A stretch of DNA of 64,000 bases, taken from NCBI GenBank assembly GCA_023230455.1, contig JALNXH010000007.1, positions 62,001 to 126,000 of the forward strand. Direction: 5' to 3'. Positions 1 through 9,917 of the stretch are shown in pieces. The translations under genes were made by a program, and so were the position numbers. The first letter of the stretch is position 1, and the number at the start of each line of letters is the position of its first letter. The DNA is from Rhodocyclaceae bacterium (lineage in GTDB: Bacteria > Pseudomonadota > Gammaproteobacteria > Burkholderiales > Rhodocyclaceae). The notes below the pieces were generated by a model, which was not told where the DNA came from, ran no database searches, and was given only the letters and a program-made list of their open reading frames with translations.

Positions 1-1
1 T

Positions 2-1186
2 GGACGTTTGCATCTATGGGGGGCCATTCCTCTCCTGATAGCGTCAACGGTTGCCGAATCCTCATTGATTGTTGCGCCACACGGCGCGGGGCGCGATAGC
101 GACCTGGCCGGTGTGGTGGTTGCGGCGCCCGACGATGGCGGCAGCGCTTCGCTGGTCAATCCGGCGGGCGTCGTGAGCAAGGCAAGGAACGAGGCCATGC
201 TCGCCATTCTTCCCGGTACGTTCAGGGTGAGCTATAAGAATCCGGCAATGGGCTACGACGACCACGGCAGTACTAATTACGTCGCGCTGAATGCCTGGTA
301 CGGGCTGGGGGAGATTCGCGGCTGGTCGCTGGGAGTGGGCGCGTACGGTTCGCTCGGCGCCGCATTCAATTTGCCCACGGCACCCGGGATCGGACAAACA
401 TCCCCTTACCTTGGCGAAATGGGGATCATGAATGTCGGCCTCAATGCGGGAAGACAACTGACCCCCAACCTGCGCTTCGGTGTCCAGTTGTCGCCACAGT
501 TTGGAATGCAGAAAATGCGCATGCCGACTCCCATGGGCGATGCCCACCTCAAGGCGAAAGGATTCGGCCTCAGTGCAGCGGCGGGATTGGTGTATACCCT
601 GACCGACACGGTTTCTCTCGGCCTCGCTTATCGCACCCCCGGCCTGGCAAGACTCAGCGGCGACGCACGGGTCGGCAATGTCGGCCAGGACGATTCGGTG
701 AACTTCGTTTCACCGCAGAGCATTGCCGCCGGGCTGGCTTACCAGCCGGCGGAGAACCTGAAGCTTCTGGGCCAGCTTACCTGGACACGCTACACGGACT
801 TCGAGCGGGGCGACATTCAGTTTCATCAAACCACCGCGCTCAACAGTCCGATACTGAGTCGCGCAATCAACCGTGTGCGCTGGGGCGTCGCCATGGAATA
901 CGAACTCATTCCCCGCCATACATTCCGCGCGGGCTTTTCCCACAGCAAGGCCATGATTCCGGATGAGGCGCTCAGCCCGATGATGTACGACCATGACAAC
1001 GATATGATCATGGCGGGCTACGAAGTGGATTTCGATACGTGGCGGCTTGGTTTTACGACGGGTTACGCCAAGAACAAGGAACGGAACGTGAGCATGGCGG
1101 ATAACCCGATGTTTCCCGGTACGTACAAGAGCACATCGCCTCTCAGCCTCGGCGTAAGAGTGATCTGGCAAAACCGCCGTGAGTGA
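2..1186 (+). CDS. FadL/TodX-family outer-membrane transport protein (5' end outside window)
   Basis: The frame is open to the left edge, so the start is probably upstream; the first in-window candidate is TTG at 8. Early residues are hydrophobic (signal-peptide end), followed by a stretch with SASLVNPAGV, the counterpart of the family motif around NPAG near the mature N-terminus. The remainder is a run of amphipathic beta strands rich in aromatic and glycine residues (YGLGEIRGWSLGVGAYG, LGLAYRTPG), as in FadL barrels of about 400-450 residues. The family takes up hydrophobic substrates (fatty acids, aromatics, terpenes, steroids) across the outer membrane. It precedes an acyl-CoA dehydrogenase in the same direction, consistent with uptake for the catabolic island. 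Substrate is not predictable from sequence. Confidence 0.85.
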   Translation, partial: GRLHLWGAIPLLIASTVAESSLIVAPHGAGRDSDLAGVVVAAPDDGGSASLVNPAGVVSKARNEAMLAILPGTFRVSYKNPAMGYDDHGSTNYVALNAWYGLGEIRGWSLGVGAYGSLGAAFNLPTAPGIGQTSPYLGEMGIMNVGLNAGRQLTPNLRFGVQLSPQFGMQKMRMPTPMGDAHLKAKGFGLSAAAGLVYTLTDTVSLGLAYRTPGLARLSGDARVGNVGQDDSVNFVSPQSIAAGLAYQPAENLKLLGQLTWTRYTDFERGDIQFHQTTALNSPILSRAINRVRWGVAMEYELIPRHTFRAGFSHSKAMIPDEALSPMMYDHDNDMIMAGYEVDFDTWRLGFTTGYAKNKERNVSMADNPMFPGTYKSTSPLSLGVRVIWQNRRE

Positions 1187-1458
1187 ACCGGATCAAGGTT
1201 TTTCGCGGTCTATCGCTTGAACGTCCGCTTTCACGGTCGAGCGACATCCACTGCGGACGCCGCCGCGATGCTCGGTTTACCGCTCCACAGCAGGAACCGA
1301 CAAGAATCGATCGTCAAACCGGGTTACCTTCGGTAAAAATCCCCGGCGCCCGTGCCGAACTGCTCGACACGGGTGCTCAATCGCAGAACTTCACACAACG
1401 GTGCCGCTCCGGCGGCTCTCGGCAGTCTGCGCTGCCGACGCATGGGAGGCATTGCCGC

Positions 1459-3339
1459 ATGACGCTCGATATCAACCGGATTCGCGAAACCCTCGACCAC
1501 CTGCTCTACCGCTGGCTCGATGTGGAGCGGCTGACCCGCTATCCGCGTTACGCGGAGCACGACCGCGCCACCTTCGACGGAGTGATCGAGCTCTGCGCGC
1601 GGCTCGCGGCGGAGAAATTCGAACCCGGCAACCGCCTCTCCGACATTCGCGAACCGGCCTTCGACGGCACACGCGTCAGCCTGCCGGAGGAAACCGCGGA
1701 AGCCTGCCGCGCCTACAACGCGTCGGGCATGCCGGCAGCGGGCCAGGACTACGCGCACGGCGGCATGCAGCTTCCCTATATCGTGGAGATGGCGGCGAAC
1801 AGTTTCTTCTCGGCGGCAAGTATCGGCCTCAAGGCCTATTCGATGCTGACGGTGGCGAACGCCAATCTGCTGATGGCCCACGGCAGCGAAACCCAGAAGC
1901 GGGTGTTCGCCGTGCCCGCGCTGGAGGGGCGGTATTTCGGCACCATGAATCTGAGCGAACCCCAGGCCGGCTCCAGCCTGTCGGACATTGCCACCCGCGC
2001 CGTGCCCGACGGCGCGGATTTCGCGGCCGATCCGCTCGGTCCGCGCTACCGCCTCACCGGCACCAAGATGTGGATCTCCGGCGGCGAACACGAACTGGGC
2101 GAAAACATCATTCATCTGGTGTTGGCCAAGGTGCCTGACGAAGCCGGCCGCCTGCCGCCGGGCACCCGCGGCATTTCGCTGTTCGTCGTCCCGCGCCTGC
2201 TGCTCGATGCCTCGGGCGCTCCGACCGGGGAACGCAACGACATTGCGCTGGCCGGGTTGAACCACAAGCTTGGCTACCGCGGCACGGTCAACACCCTGCT
2301 CAATTACGGCGAGGGACGCTTTCCGCTGCGCGCGCCCGGCGGCACCGACGGCGCCGGCGCCATCGGCTATCGCGTCGGCGACCTGGGCGCCGGACTGAAA
2401 TGTATGTTCCACATGATGAATGAGGCGCGCATCCAGGTCGGCCTCGGTGCGGCGATGCTCGGCTATGCCGGCTATCTCGCCTCGCTTGACTACGCCAGGC
2501 AGCGGCCGCAGGGGCGGCCGACCGCCGAAGGCGCGACGCCGGCGAAGGACGCTTCGCAACCACCCATCGCCATCGTCGAACACCCCGACGTGAAGCGCAT
2601 GCTGCTGGCGCAGAAGGCCTATGCCGAAGGGGCGCTGGCCTTCGAGCTGTATTGCGCATTGCTGGTGGACGAGCAGCACGGCGATCAGCCCGCGCGAGCG
2701 GACGAGGCCCGGCTGTTGCTCGACCTGCTCACCCCGGTGGCAAAGAGCTGGCCCAGCGAATGGTGCCTGGAAGGCAACAGCCTTGCCATCCAGGTTCTCG
2801 GCGGCTACGGCTACACCCGCGACTTTCCGGTCGAACAGCACTGGCGCGACAATCGGCTGAATATGATCCACGAGGGCACCCACGGCATCCACGCCCTCGA
2901 CCTGCTCGGCCGCAAGGTGCTGATGAAAGACGGCGAGGCGCTGCGCATCCTGTTCGGCCGCATCGGCGCCACGGCCGCAGCGGCGGCGGCCGTCGATGGG
3001 CTACAGCCTCTGGCGCGGCAACTGAGCGCGGCGGTCGAGATCGTTGCGCTGGCCACCGCCGAGGCCTGGCGTTCCGGCAGCGCCCGCGCCGCGCTGACCA
3101 ACGCCACCGGCTACCTGCGGGCCTTCGGCCACATGGTGCTGGCGTGGATTTGGCTCGACCTGGCAATCGTCTCGGCACAGGCGCTCACCGCCGCCGGCAC
3201 GGCGGCCGATTTCCATCGCGGCAAACTGGCCGCCGCGCGTTACTTCTTCGCCTACGAACTGCCCCTGGTGGCGGCCTGGTTAGCGCCGGTGCGCGCCTGC
3301 GACAGCCTGTGCCGGGAGACGGCGACCGACTGGCTGTAG
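1459..3339 (+). CDS. Acyl-CoA dehydrogenase, long form with C-terminal extension
   Basis: 626 residues from ATG 1459, chosen over an open frame reaching back to 1183 because GGGAGG lies about 9 nt upstream and homology-like sequence starts there (MTLDINRIRETLDHLL). Middle domain shows MNLSEPQAGSSL and TGTKMWISGGEH, typical FAD/acyl-binding segments. The segment GGYGYTRDFPVEQHWRD followed by MIHEGTHGIHALDLLGRK carries the presumed catalytic Glu of the 600-residue class (methylthiopropanoyl-CoA dehydrogenase DmdC and related proteins with the PF12806-type C-terminal domain). It should introduce an alpha,beta double bond in an acyl-CoA. The substrate is unknown; the cluster suggests a bulky or branched acyl-CoA. 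Confidence 0.9.
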   Translation: MTLDINRIRETLDHLLYRWLDVERLTRYPRYAEHDRATFDGVIELCARLAAEKFEPGNRLSDIREPAFDGTRVSLPEETAEACRAYNASGMPAAGQDYAHGGMQLPYIVEMAANSFFSAASIGLKAYSMLTVANANLLMAHGSETQKRVFAVPALEGRYFGTMNLSEPQAGSSLSDIATRAVPDGADFAADPLGPRYRLTGTKMWISGGEHELGENIIHLVLAKVPDEAGRLPPGTRGISLFVVPRLLLDASGAPTGERNDIALAGLNHKLGYRGTVNTLLNYGEGRFPLRAPGGTDGAGAIGYRVGDLGAGLKCMFHMMNEARIQVGLGAAMLGYAGYLASLDYARQRPQGRPTAEGATPAKDASQPPIAIVEHPDVKRMLLAQKAYAEGALAFELYCALLVDEQHGDQPARADEARLLLDLLTPVAKSWPSEWCLEGNSLAIQVLGGYGYTRDFPVEQHWRDNRLNMIHEGTHGIHALDLLGRKVLMKDGEALRILFGRIGATAAAAAAVDGLQPLARQLSAAVEIVALATAEAWRSGSARAALTNATGYLRAFGHMVLAWIWLDLAIVSAQALTAAGTAADFHRGKLAAARYFFAYELPLVAAWLAPVRACDSLCRETATDWL

Positions 3340-3455
3340 GTTCGGGAACAGCCGCCCCCGTACTCCCCGATGTCTGCCCGATTTAAAATGAACCGCCAAC
3401 GCGGGGCGATAATGAACATTCAGCCGGAAATAATGGACATGGCAATTGAACATAA

Positions 3456-4226
3456 ATGCTGAGGATCAAACATCGCAGGCTCTTGTTAGCCGTCATTGCA
3501 ACCGTAGTCACCTTCGGCTTCTTCTTGATTGACCGTATTCCGCAAGATCCGAACTACCACCTGTTTGCCGATACGCAAACGCTCGCGGGTGTGGCCAACT
3601 TCTGGAACGTCTTATCCAACGCGCCGTTTCTCGGCGTTGGAGCCTTCGCGCTCTGGCGTTCGTCCTTTTTGGATCAACGCGAGTCGCGAACAGCCTATCT
3701 TGTACTCAGCATAGGGGTCACCCTCGTTGGGCTGGGATCAGCCTACTATCACTGCGCTCCGTCAAACGCGTCCTTGCTTTGGGACCGATTGCCTATGACT
3801 GTGGCGTTTATGGCGTTGCTTTCGATGCTTCTATCTGAAAGGGTCGTTGTCGGCTACAACCCGGTTTGGCTGTGGCTGTCGGTCGGCATTGGCATCGCTG
3901 CTGCTCTCTATTGGTCCTGGACTGAAGCAAATGGCAAAGGAGATCTCCGCCCTTACGCGGTCGTGCAATTTCTCCCGATAATTCTTATGCCGTTGATCAT
4001 GGCTCTTTTTCCCAAGAGATACCTGAGTAACTCCATGCTGCTTTGTGCTTTTGCTTGGTACTTCGTAGCGAAGGCTCTCGAATACTACGATCATCAGATA
4101 CTGAGCCTTACCGGCCTGGTGGGAGGTCATCCATTGAAGCATGTGGCGGCGGCCATTGCAGCACTCTGCATTGTGCTTGCGATTCCGGCAGGCGCACGTA
4201 ATTATTCAACCGTGGGGAACACGTAA
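3456..4226 (+). CDS. Ceramidase-like (CREST superfamily) integral membrane protein
   Basis: 256 residues with about seven hydrophobic segments. The zinc-hydrolase signature of alkaline ceramidases and related CREST proteins is complete: S95-x3-H99 (GSAYYH), D110 (LLWDRLPM) and H225-x3-H229 (GGHPLKH); the N-terminal NFWNVLSN motif is also present. Members hydrolyse amide bonds of ceramide-type lipids or have related lipid-hydrolase roles in membranes; bacterial members are largely uncharacterised. No strong Shine-Dalgarno precedes the ATG. The gene is visibly less GC-rich than both neighbours (many AT-ending codons) and is unrelated to them in function, which suggests separate acquisition. Confidence 0.82.
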   Translation: MLRIKHRRLLLAVIATVVTFGFFLIDRIPQDPNYHLFADTQTLAGVANFWNVLSNAPFLGVGAFALWRSSFLDQRESRTAYLVLSIGVTLVGLGSAYYHCAPSNASLLWDRLPMTVAFMALLSMLLSERVVVGYNPVWLWLSVGIGIAAALYWSWTEANGKGDLRPYAVVQFLPIILMPLIMALFPKRYLSNSMLLCAFAWYFVAKALEYYDHQILSLTGLVGGHPLKHVAAAIAALCIVLAIPAGARNYSTVGNT

Positions 4227-4362
4227 CGCTCGACGTTTTCTTGCTCGCGTAACTCAGGCGTTAAAGGATGCGGCTCACTATGGGCAAAGATCGGCTGGAG
4301 GCTTTCAGCAATGGCGTTCCAGCCATCAGCACCCGCTGGACCAACGGATTTCATGGATGCGA

Positions 4363-5526
<1,164 letters not shown>

Positions 5527-5590
5527 CGAAAGCTCCGTTCGTTCAGCGATTGATACGTCCATACGTCCATTCGTCCGGCCGCGGACCGGG

Positions 5591-6364
5591 CTACATCCAG
5601 CTCAACAATTGCCCGCCGTCCACCGGAATCGCGGTTCCGGTCATGTAGCGCCCGGCGTCGGAGGCCAGCAGCAGCACCACCCCGTCGAGATCGTCCGGAC
5701 GCCCCAGCCGGCGCAGCGGAATGCGTTCCACCACCGCTTTGTCCATTCCCTTGTCCTTGAAGGTCTGCAACATGTCGGTCTCGACGTTGCCGGGGCAGAC
5801 GACGTTGACGCGGATGTTCTTGCCCGCCAGTTCGAGCGCCATCACCTTGGTCAACTGGATCAGCCCGGCCTTCGAAGCACAGTAGCTGGAAAACTGCGCC
5901 CCCGCTGCCAATCCGGCGGTGGAAGCGACGTTGATGATGTTGCCGCCGCCGTGCTTCACCATCCGCCGCGCGGCTTCCTGGGCGACGCGGAAAGCGCCTT
6001 TCAGGTTGGTGTCGAGCAGACGCTCCACCTCGGTCATGTCCTGGTCGAGGAAGCGCTTGGCGTAGAGGATGCCGGAGTTGTTCAGCAACGTATCCACCGG
6101 CGCACCCAGCTGCGCCTCGGCGCTGTCGAAGGCGGCGGGAATCGACGCGGCGTCGGTCACGTCGAGATAAGCGGTGCATACCCGGTGGCCCTGCGCCGCC
6201 AGCGCTTCGGCGGCCGCCTGCAGGCGGTCTCGACGCCGGGCGACCAGCGCCACGGCAGCGCCGGCCTGCGCAAGTACGCCAGCCAGGTGCAGGCCGATCC
6301 CCGAGGACGCTCCCGTCACCATCGCGGTGCGGCCTTCGAGACTGAAAAGCTTTGGTATTTCCAT
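5591..6364 (-). CDS. Short-chain dehydrogenase/reductase (SDR)
   Basis: 257 residues, the normal classical SDR length. Cofactor motif TGASSGIG near residue 18, NNSG, catalytic Ser in NVASTAG and YCASKAG with the Tyr-x3-Lys pair; the C-terminus ends in the usual PVDGGQLLSWM. An Arg-rich stretch after beta strand 2 (ARRRDR) suggests NADP(H). It lies between the GTPase (69 nt) and the acyl-CoA dehydrogenase (64 nt) of the mutase operon and could oxidise or reduce a hydroxyacyl-CoA or keto intermediate. Exact substrate unknown. Confidence 0.9.
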   Translation of the reverse strand: MEIPKLFSLEGRTAMVTGASSGIGLHLAGVLAQAGAAVALVARRRDRLQAAAEALAAQGHRVCTAYLDVTDAASIPAAFDSAEAQLGAPVDTLLNNSGILYAKRFLDQDMTEVERLLDTNLKGAFRVAQEAARRMVKHGGGNIINVASTAGLAAGAQFSSYCASKAGLIQLTKVMALELAGKNIRVNVVCPGNVETDMLQTFKDKGMDKAVVERIPLRRLGRPDDLDGVVLLLASDAGRYMTGTAIPVDGGQLLSWM

Positions 6365-6433
6365 GCGCGAACCTTCTCCTTCAATGCTATCGGGCGTTGT
6401 CCATGTGGGCGACCAACGCTAACCGTTGGCGTG

Positions 6434-7417
6434 TCACTCGCCACCGTCCTCACCGTCGGCGACCAGCCGCACCAGTTCCGCGGCCGCCGCATCGAGCGCG
6501 ATTTCGCCACGGGCGAAGCGTTCGCAAAGCGCGTCGATGGGGGAGGAATCCTCGGCCTGTAGCGCCCGCTCGCGCACCCGGTCGCCAGCGGCGTTCGCCA
6601 GCGCCCGGCGTGCGCCGCGGCTGCCGCGACGGCGGCCGGCAGGCGTTGTGCGGTCGCGGGCGATGGCCTCGATCAGGTCGGCCAGCGCAGGCAGGCCCTC
6701 GCCGGTGGACGCCGTGGTGGTCACCACGCTGACACCGGACGCGGCGGCGGAACGCAGCCCGAGCATACCTTGCAACTGGCTGACGGTCGTCGCGGCGTTA
6801 GGCTGGTCGGCCTTGTTCACCACCAGGATATCGGCGATCTCGAGAATGCCCGACTTGATCGCCTGAATGTCGTCGCCCAACCCCGGCGCACAAAGCACCA
6901 GGTTCGCATGGGCGTAATCGCAGATCTCCACTTCCGACTGTCCGGTGCCGACTGTTTCGAGCAGGATGTAGTCCGGTCCCGCCGCGTCCATCACCTGGAT
7001 CACGCCCCAGGCCGTGCGGAACAAGCCGCCGAGGTGGCCGCGCGACGCCAGGGAGCGCACGAATACGCCGGCGTCGCCGGTATGCCGCGCCATGCGCACC
7101 CGGTCGCCGAGGATCGCGCCGCCGCTGACCGGACTCGACGGGTCCACCGCCAGCACGCCGACACGCTTGCCGCGACAGCGCAACTCGGCAATCAGCGCGT
7201 CGATCAGCGTGGACTTGCCGACCCCGGGCGGGCCGGTGATGCCGAGGACAGTGGCGTGCCCGAGGTGCGGCTGGATCGCCGCCAGCAACGCTGCGGCACC
7301 GGCCTCGCCGCACTCCACCTTGGTGATGGCTTTCGCCAGCGCCCGCGTTTCGCCGCTCAGCAGACGGGATACCAGGACGGCAACGGCCTCCGCCGACCCG
7401 GGATCGATGCGCGTCAC
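6434..7417 (-). CDS. meaB: MeaB/ArgK-type GTPase chaperone of a B12-dependent acyl-CoA mutase
   Basis: 327 residues starting with GTG at 7417; the start overlaps the mutase stop codon (GTGA), indicating translational coupling. Walker A GPPGVGKST at residues 62-70, switch-like AVDPSSPVSGGAILGDR, ETVGTGQSEVEICDYA and the guanine-specificity motif NKAD are all present, as in MeaB/LAO-ATPase G proteins. The family protects acyl-CoA mutases by gating adenosylcobalamin loading and removing inactivated cofactor. Position directly after the mutase large subunit fits a dedicated chaperone. Confidence 0.93.
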   Translation of the reverse strand: MTRIDPGSAEAVAVLVSRLLSGETRALAKAITKVECGEAGAAALLAAIQPHLGHATVLGITGPPGVGKSTLIDALIAELRCRGKRVGVLAVDPSSPVSGGAILGDRVRMARHTGDAGVFVRSLASRGHLGGLFRTAWGVIQVMDAAGPDYILLETVGTGQSEVEICDYAHANLVLCAPGLGDDIQAIKSGILEIADILVVNKADQPNAATTVSQLQGMLGLRSAAASGVSVVTTTASTGEGLPALADLIEAIARDRTTPAGRRRGSRGARRALANAAGDRVRERALQAEDSSPIDALCERFARGEIALDAAAAELVRLVADGEDGGE

Positions 7418-9108
7418 ACCACAACCAGCGGCTGGCCGAAGCCCACCGCCTCACGCACACGATGACAGACTTCGCCGTGGGTGGCGCCGGCATCGATCGC
7501 CTCGACGACCTTTTCGTAGGTATTGGTCGTCGGGCTGGAGAATGCCTCGCCGAGGCGGTCCAGCGCCTCGGCCACCTTGGCCGCGTCGCGCCGCTCGCGG
7601 AACGCATGCAACTTGGCCAGATAGGCATCCAGCTTCTTCCCGTCCGGCCGTTCCAGCGCCGGCGGCACCGCGCCCGACGGACCGTCGTAGACGTATTCGT
7701 TCACGCCGACCACGATCTCGTCGCGACTCTCGATCTTCTGCTGGAATGCCAGCGCCGACTGGCCGATCATCTTCTGCACGAAACCGGACTTGACGGCGGC
7801 GAACATGCCGCCCTGGGCGTCCACGGCCTCGATCACCGCCATGATTTTTTCTTCCATCGCATTGGTCAGCGCCTCGACGTAATACGAGCCGCCGAGGGGA
7901 TCGATCACGTCGCCGAGGTGCGCTTCCTCGCGCAGAATGTTCTGCGTGGCGACAGCAATCCGCGCCGTGGTCTCGGTCGGGATGCAGATCGCCTCGTCGT
8001 AGCTGTCGGTGTGCATCGACTGTAGGCCGCCGAGGATGCCGGCCATCGCATGCACCGTGACCCGGGCGATGTTGTTCAGCGGCTGCTGGCGGGTGAGATC
8101 GACGCCCGATGTCTGGGCATGGAAGCGGAACTTGCCCGAACGCGGATCCTTGGCGCCGAAACGCTCGCGCACCAGGCGGTTCCAGACCCGGCGGCCGGCG
8201 CGGAATTTGGCGATCTCCTCGAAAAAGCTGATCGATATATCGAAGAAGAAGCTGAAGCGCGGGAGGAAATCGTCGGGCTGCTTGCCCCGCTCGATCATGT
8301 CGTTGGCGTACTGGATAGCCGACGACAAGGTCAGCCCCATGGCCTCGGCCGGCGTTGCGCCCGCCTGCTGCATATGCTGACCGACGATCGAGATCGGGTT
8401 CCAGCGCGGCACGTTGCGGTTCATCCAGTCGATGTGGTCGAGCAGCACGCGCTTCTGCCCCGGCAGGTCGAGGCGATAGAACATGTGCAACGCGGCATAG
8501 TGGGAAAGATAGTCCGACTGGTTGGTGGTGCCGACCAGCGACTGCCACTGGATGCCCCGCTGCTTGGCCACCTTGATCAGCATCGCGGTGAGCGTGTAGG
8601 GCGCGGTATCGCCGACGCTGATCGACTCGCTGTCGAACGGGATGCCGTCCATGCATACGCCCATGTCGTCCGAAGTCGAGATCAGCGTGCCGCAGGTGCC
8701 GAGCAGTTCCCGCTCGACCTCGTCGGGATCGTAGCCGCGCAAGTGGCTGTTGCACGGCGAAACGAACAGGCCGGTCAGCCCAAGCGCATACAGGTCACGC
8801 ATGCGCTTGTTGTAATCCTCCGGCGTGCCGAAACCGACCACCATACGCGGACTCCACGGGCGGCCCCGGTACATGCTGGCGTGGATGCCGCGGGTGGTGG
8901 GTTCCTGCCCGGGAAGGCCGAGATCGGCCATATAGCGCGCCGAATCCCAGTCGTCGGGTCCGTAGAGCGGTTTGAGTTCGATGCCGGAGCGGTTGCGACG
9001 CACATCGTCGCCCTTGACCTGGGGCCGGTACTCCGTTTCCCAGCGCCGCTTCGCCTCGCGGTAACCCGGGGCGGCCGGAGTGGTTTCGGTTTTATCGGGG
9101 TGGCCCAT
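7414..9108 (-). CDS. B12-dependent acyl-CoA mutase, large (substrate-binding TIM-barrel) subunit, divergent
   Basis: 564 residues from ATG 9108 (AGGAG just upstream). Homologous throughout to methylmalonyl-CoA mutase large chains that lack the fused B12 domain: TTRGIHASMYRGRPW, RGYDPDE, FFFDISISFFEE, FRFHAQTSG, SMHTDSYDEA and IDPLGGSYYVE. However, substrate-pocket positions differ from methylmalonyl-CoA mutase. The TRG-P-Y of that enzyme (Tyr89, P. shermanii numbering) is TRG-I-H76 here; the SGYH pair is VGQH (Gln244, with His245 retained); the region of Arg207, which binds the substrate carboxylate, has no obvious Arg; and VAFDLATHRGYD is replaced by VSPCNSHLRGYD. It is therefore probably not a methylmalonyl-CoA mutase. 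Two-subunit architecture plus GTPase recalls 2-hydroxyisobutyryl-CoA mutase, but the substrate is unknown. Confidence 0.9.
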   Translation of the reverse strand: MGHPDKTETTPAAPGYREAKRRWETEYRPQVKGDDVRRNRSGIELKPLYGPDDWDSARYMADLGLPGQEPTTRGIHASMYRGRPWSPRMVVGFGTPEDYNKRMRDLYALGLTGLFVSPCNSHLRGYDPDEVERELLGTCGTLISTSDDMGVCMDGIPFDSESISVGDTAPYTLTAMLIKVAKQRGIQWQSLVGTTNQSDYLSHYAALHMFYRLDLPGQKRVLLDHIDWMNRNVPRWNPISIVGQHMQQAGATPAEAMGLTLSSAIQYANDMIERGKQPDDFLPRFSFFFDISISFFEEIAKFRAGRRVWNRLVRERFGAKDPRSGKFRFHAQTSGVDLTRQQPLNNIARVTVHAMAGILGGLQSMHTDSYDEAICIPTETTARIAVATQNILREEAHLGDVIDPLGGSYYVEALTNAMEEKIMAVIEAVDAQGGMFAAVKSGFVQKMIGQSALAFQQKIESRDEIVVGVNEYVYDGPSGAVPPALERPDGKKLDAYLAKLHAFRERRDAAKVAEALDRLGEAFSSPTTNTYEKVVEAIDAGATHGEVCHRVREAVGFGQPLVVV

Positions 9109-9121
9109 GCTTACTCCTGGT

Positions 9122-9550
9122 TCATGCGCTGGCGCGGGCATTCGCCGCCAGTCCGGAAATCGTATTGACGATCTGGTCGCGCGACGCGCCAGGATGAAAG
9201 ACATAGGCTACGCCAGCGTCGGTCAGCAGGCCGACCTCGCTGTCGGGCACGATGCCGCCGACGACCACCGCGATGTGGCCGAGGCCGGCGGTCTTCAGCG
9301 CCTCCATCAGCTTGGGCACGATCAGGTGATCGGTCGCCAGGCTGGAGATGCCGATCACGTCGACGTCCTCCTGTAGCGCCAGATTGACGACATTCTCCAC
9401 CGTCTGCCAGGGCCCGGTATAAACCACCTCCATTCCCGCATCGCGCAGGAAGGCGGCGACGATCCGGCTACCGCGATCGTGTCCGTCGAACCCGATCTTG
9501 GTGACCAGAACCTTGGCGGGGCGACCGCCCTGCAATCCGGGGGAACTCAT
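9122..9550 (-). CDS. B12-dependent acyl-CoA mutase, small cobalamin-binding subunit
   Basis: 142 residues from ATG 9550; a longer frame reaches 9595 but conserved sequence starts just after the chosen Met. The cobalamin motif D22-G-H24-D-R-G is present, His24 being the lower axial cobalt ligand, followed by the SLATDH and VVGGIVPDSE segments that embrace the nucleotide tail. It is first in the leftward operon, 13 nt ahead of the large subunit, and should form the (alpha-beta)2 enzyme with it. Confidence 0.93.
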   Translation of the reverse strand: MSSPGLQGGRPAKVLVTKIGFDGHDRGSRIVAAFLRDAGMEVVYTGPWQTVENVVNLALQEDVDVIGISSLATDHLIVPKLMEALKTAGLGHIAVVVGGIVPDSEVGLLTDAGVAYVFHPGASRDQIVNTISGLAANARASA

Positions 9551-9917
9551 GTGCGTTTCTTCTCCATATTCGATCGTTCCGCTTCCTCTGAACATCCGGG
9601 GGGGGCGAGGCAGACGACCCGCGTCCCCACGACAGCCTCTATCCTGCCGGCCGCAGCGGCGGCCGTCCAGCTTTCCTGTAATCCGAACGGACGACTCTTC
9701 GCTGCCTCAACGTACCCCTACTGCTGTTCGGCTGCTTGTTCAAACTGGCTACCGCAGGCGACCATGCCATCGTTGGGCCGTCTGCGCTGGTCTGCGCGGC
9801 ATCGGCGCCCGCAGCTGTAGCCAGTTTGAACAAGACGGCAGACCCCACGCCCCGTAGTGTTGCCGGTATACCAAGGATGAATTTCCGCCTGGCCGCGTTA
9901 CGAACCTGGATATCGAG
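9551..9917. other. Intergenic region between divergent mutase operon and acyl-CoA ligase
   Basis: 367 bp without a supportable gene. It must contain the promoters of the leftward mutase operon and the rightward ligase. The only clear structure is an 18-bp perfect inverted repeat (listed separately). A long leftward open frame crosses the region but it is the antisense shadow of the ligase and lacks family features. Confidence 0.6.
9735..9834. repeat. Perfect 18-bp inverted repeat with 64-bp spacer
   Basis: Left arm 9735-9752 (CTTGTTCAAACTGGCTAC) is the exact reverse complement of right arm 9817-9834. The arms frame a GC-rich spacer, giving a 100-bp element in the divergent intergenic space. 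It could be a miniature mobile-element remnant or a transcribed hairpin; no transposase or clear target duplication was seen. Confidence 0.7.

Noticed and set aside
4224..4263. TAACGC...GCGTTA inverted repeat resembling an integron attC end
   Set aside because: Too short (40 bp) and the outer core bases do not fit the RYYYAAC/GTTRRRY consensus; no integrase in view.
4202..4355. Leftward short frame of about 50 codons with plausible-looking protein sequence between the ceramidase-like gene and the acyl-CoA dehydrogenase
   Set aside because: It overlaps the ceramidase-like 3' end, has no ribosome site or recognised family, and could at most be a gene remnant.
7414..9550. Simple annotation as methylmalonyl-CoA mutase
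   Set aside because: Key substrate-binding residues of that enzyme are replaced, and no methylmalonyl-CoA epimerase or propionyl-CoA carboxylase is nearby.
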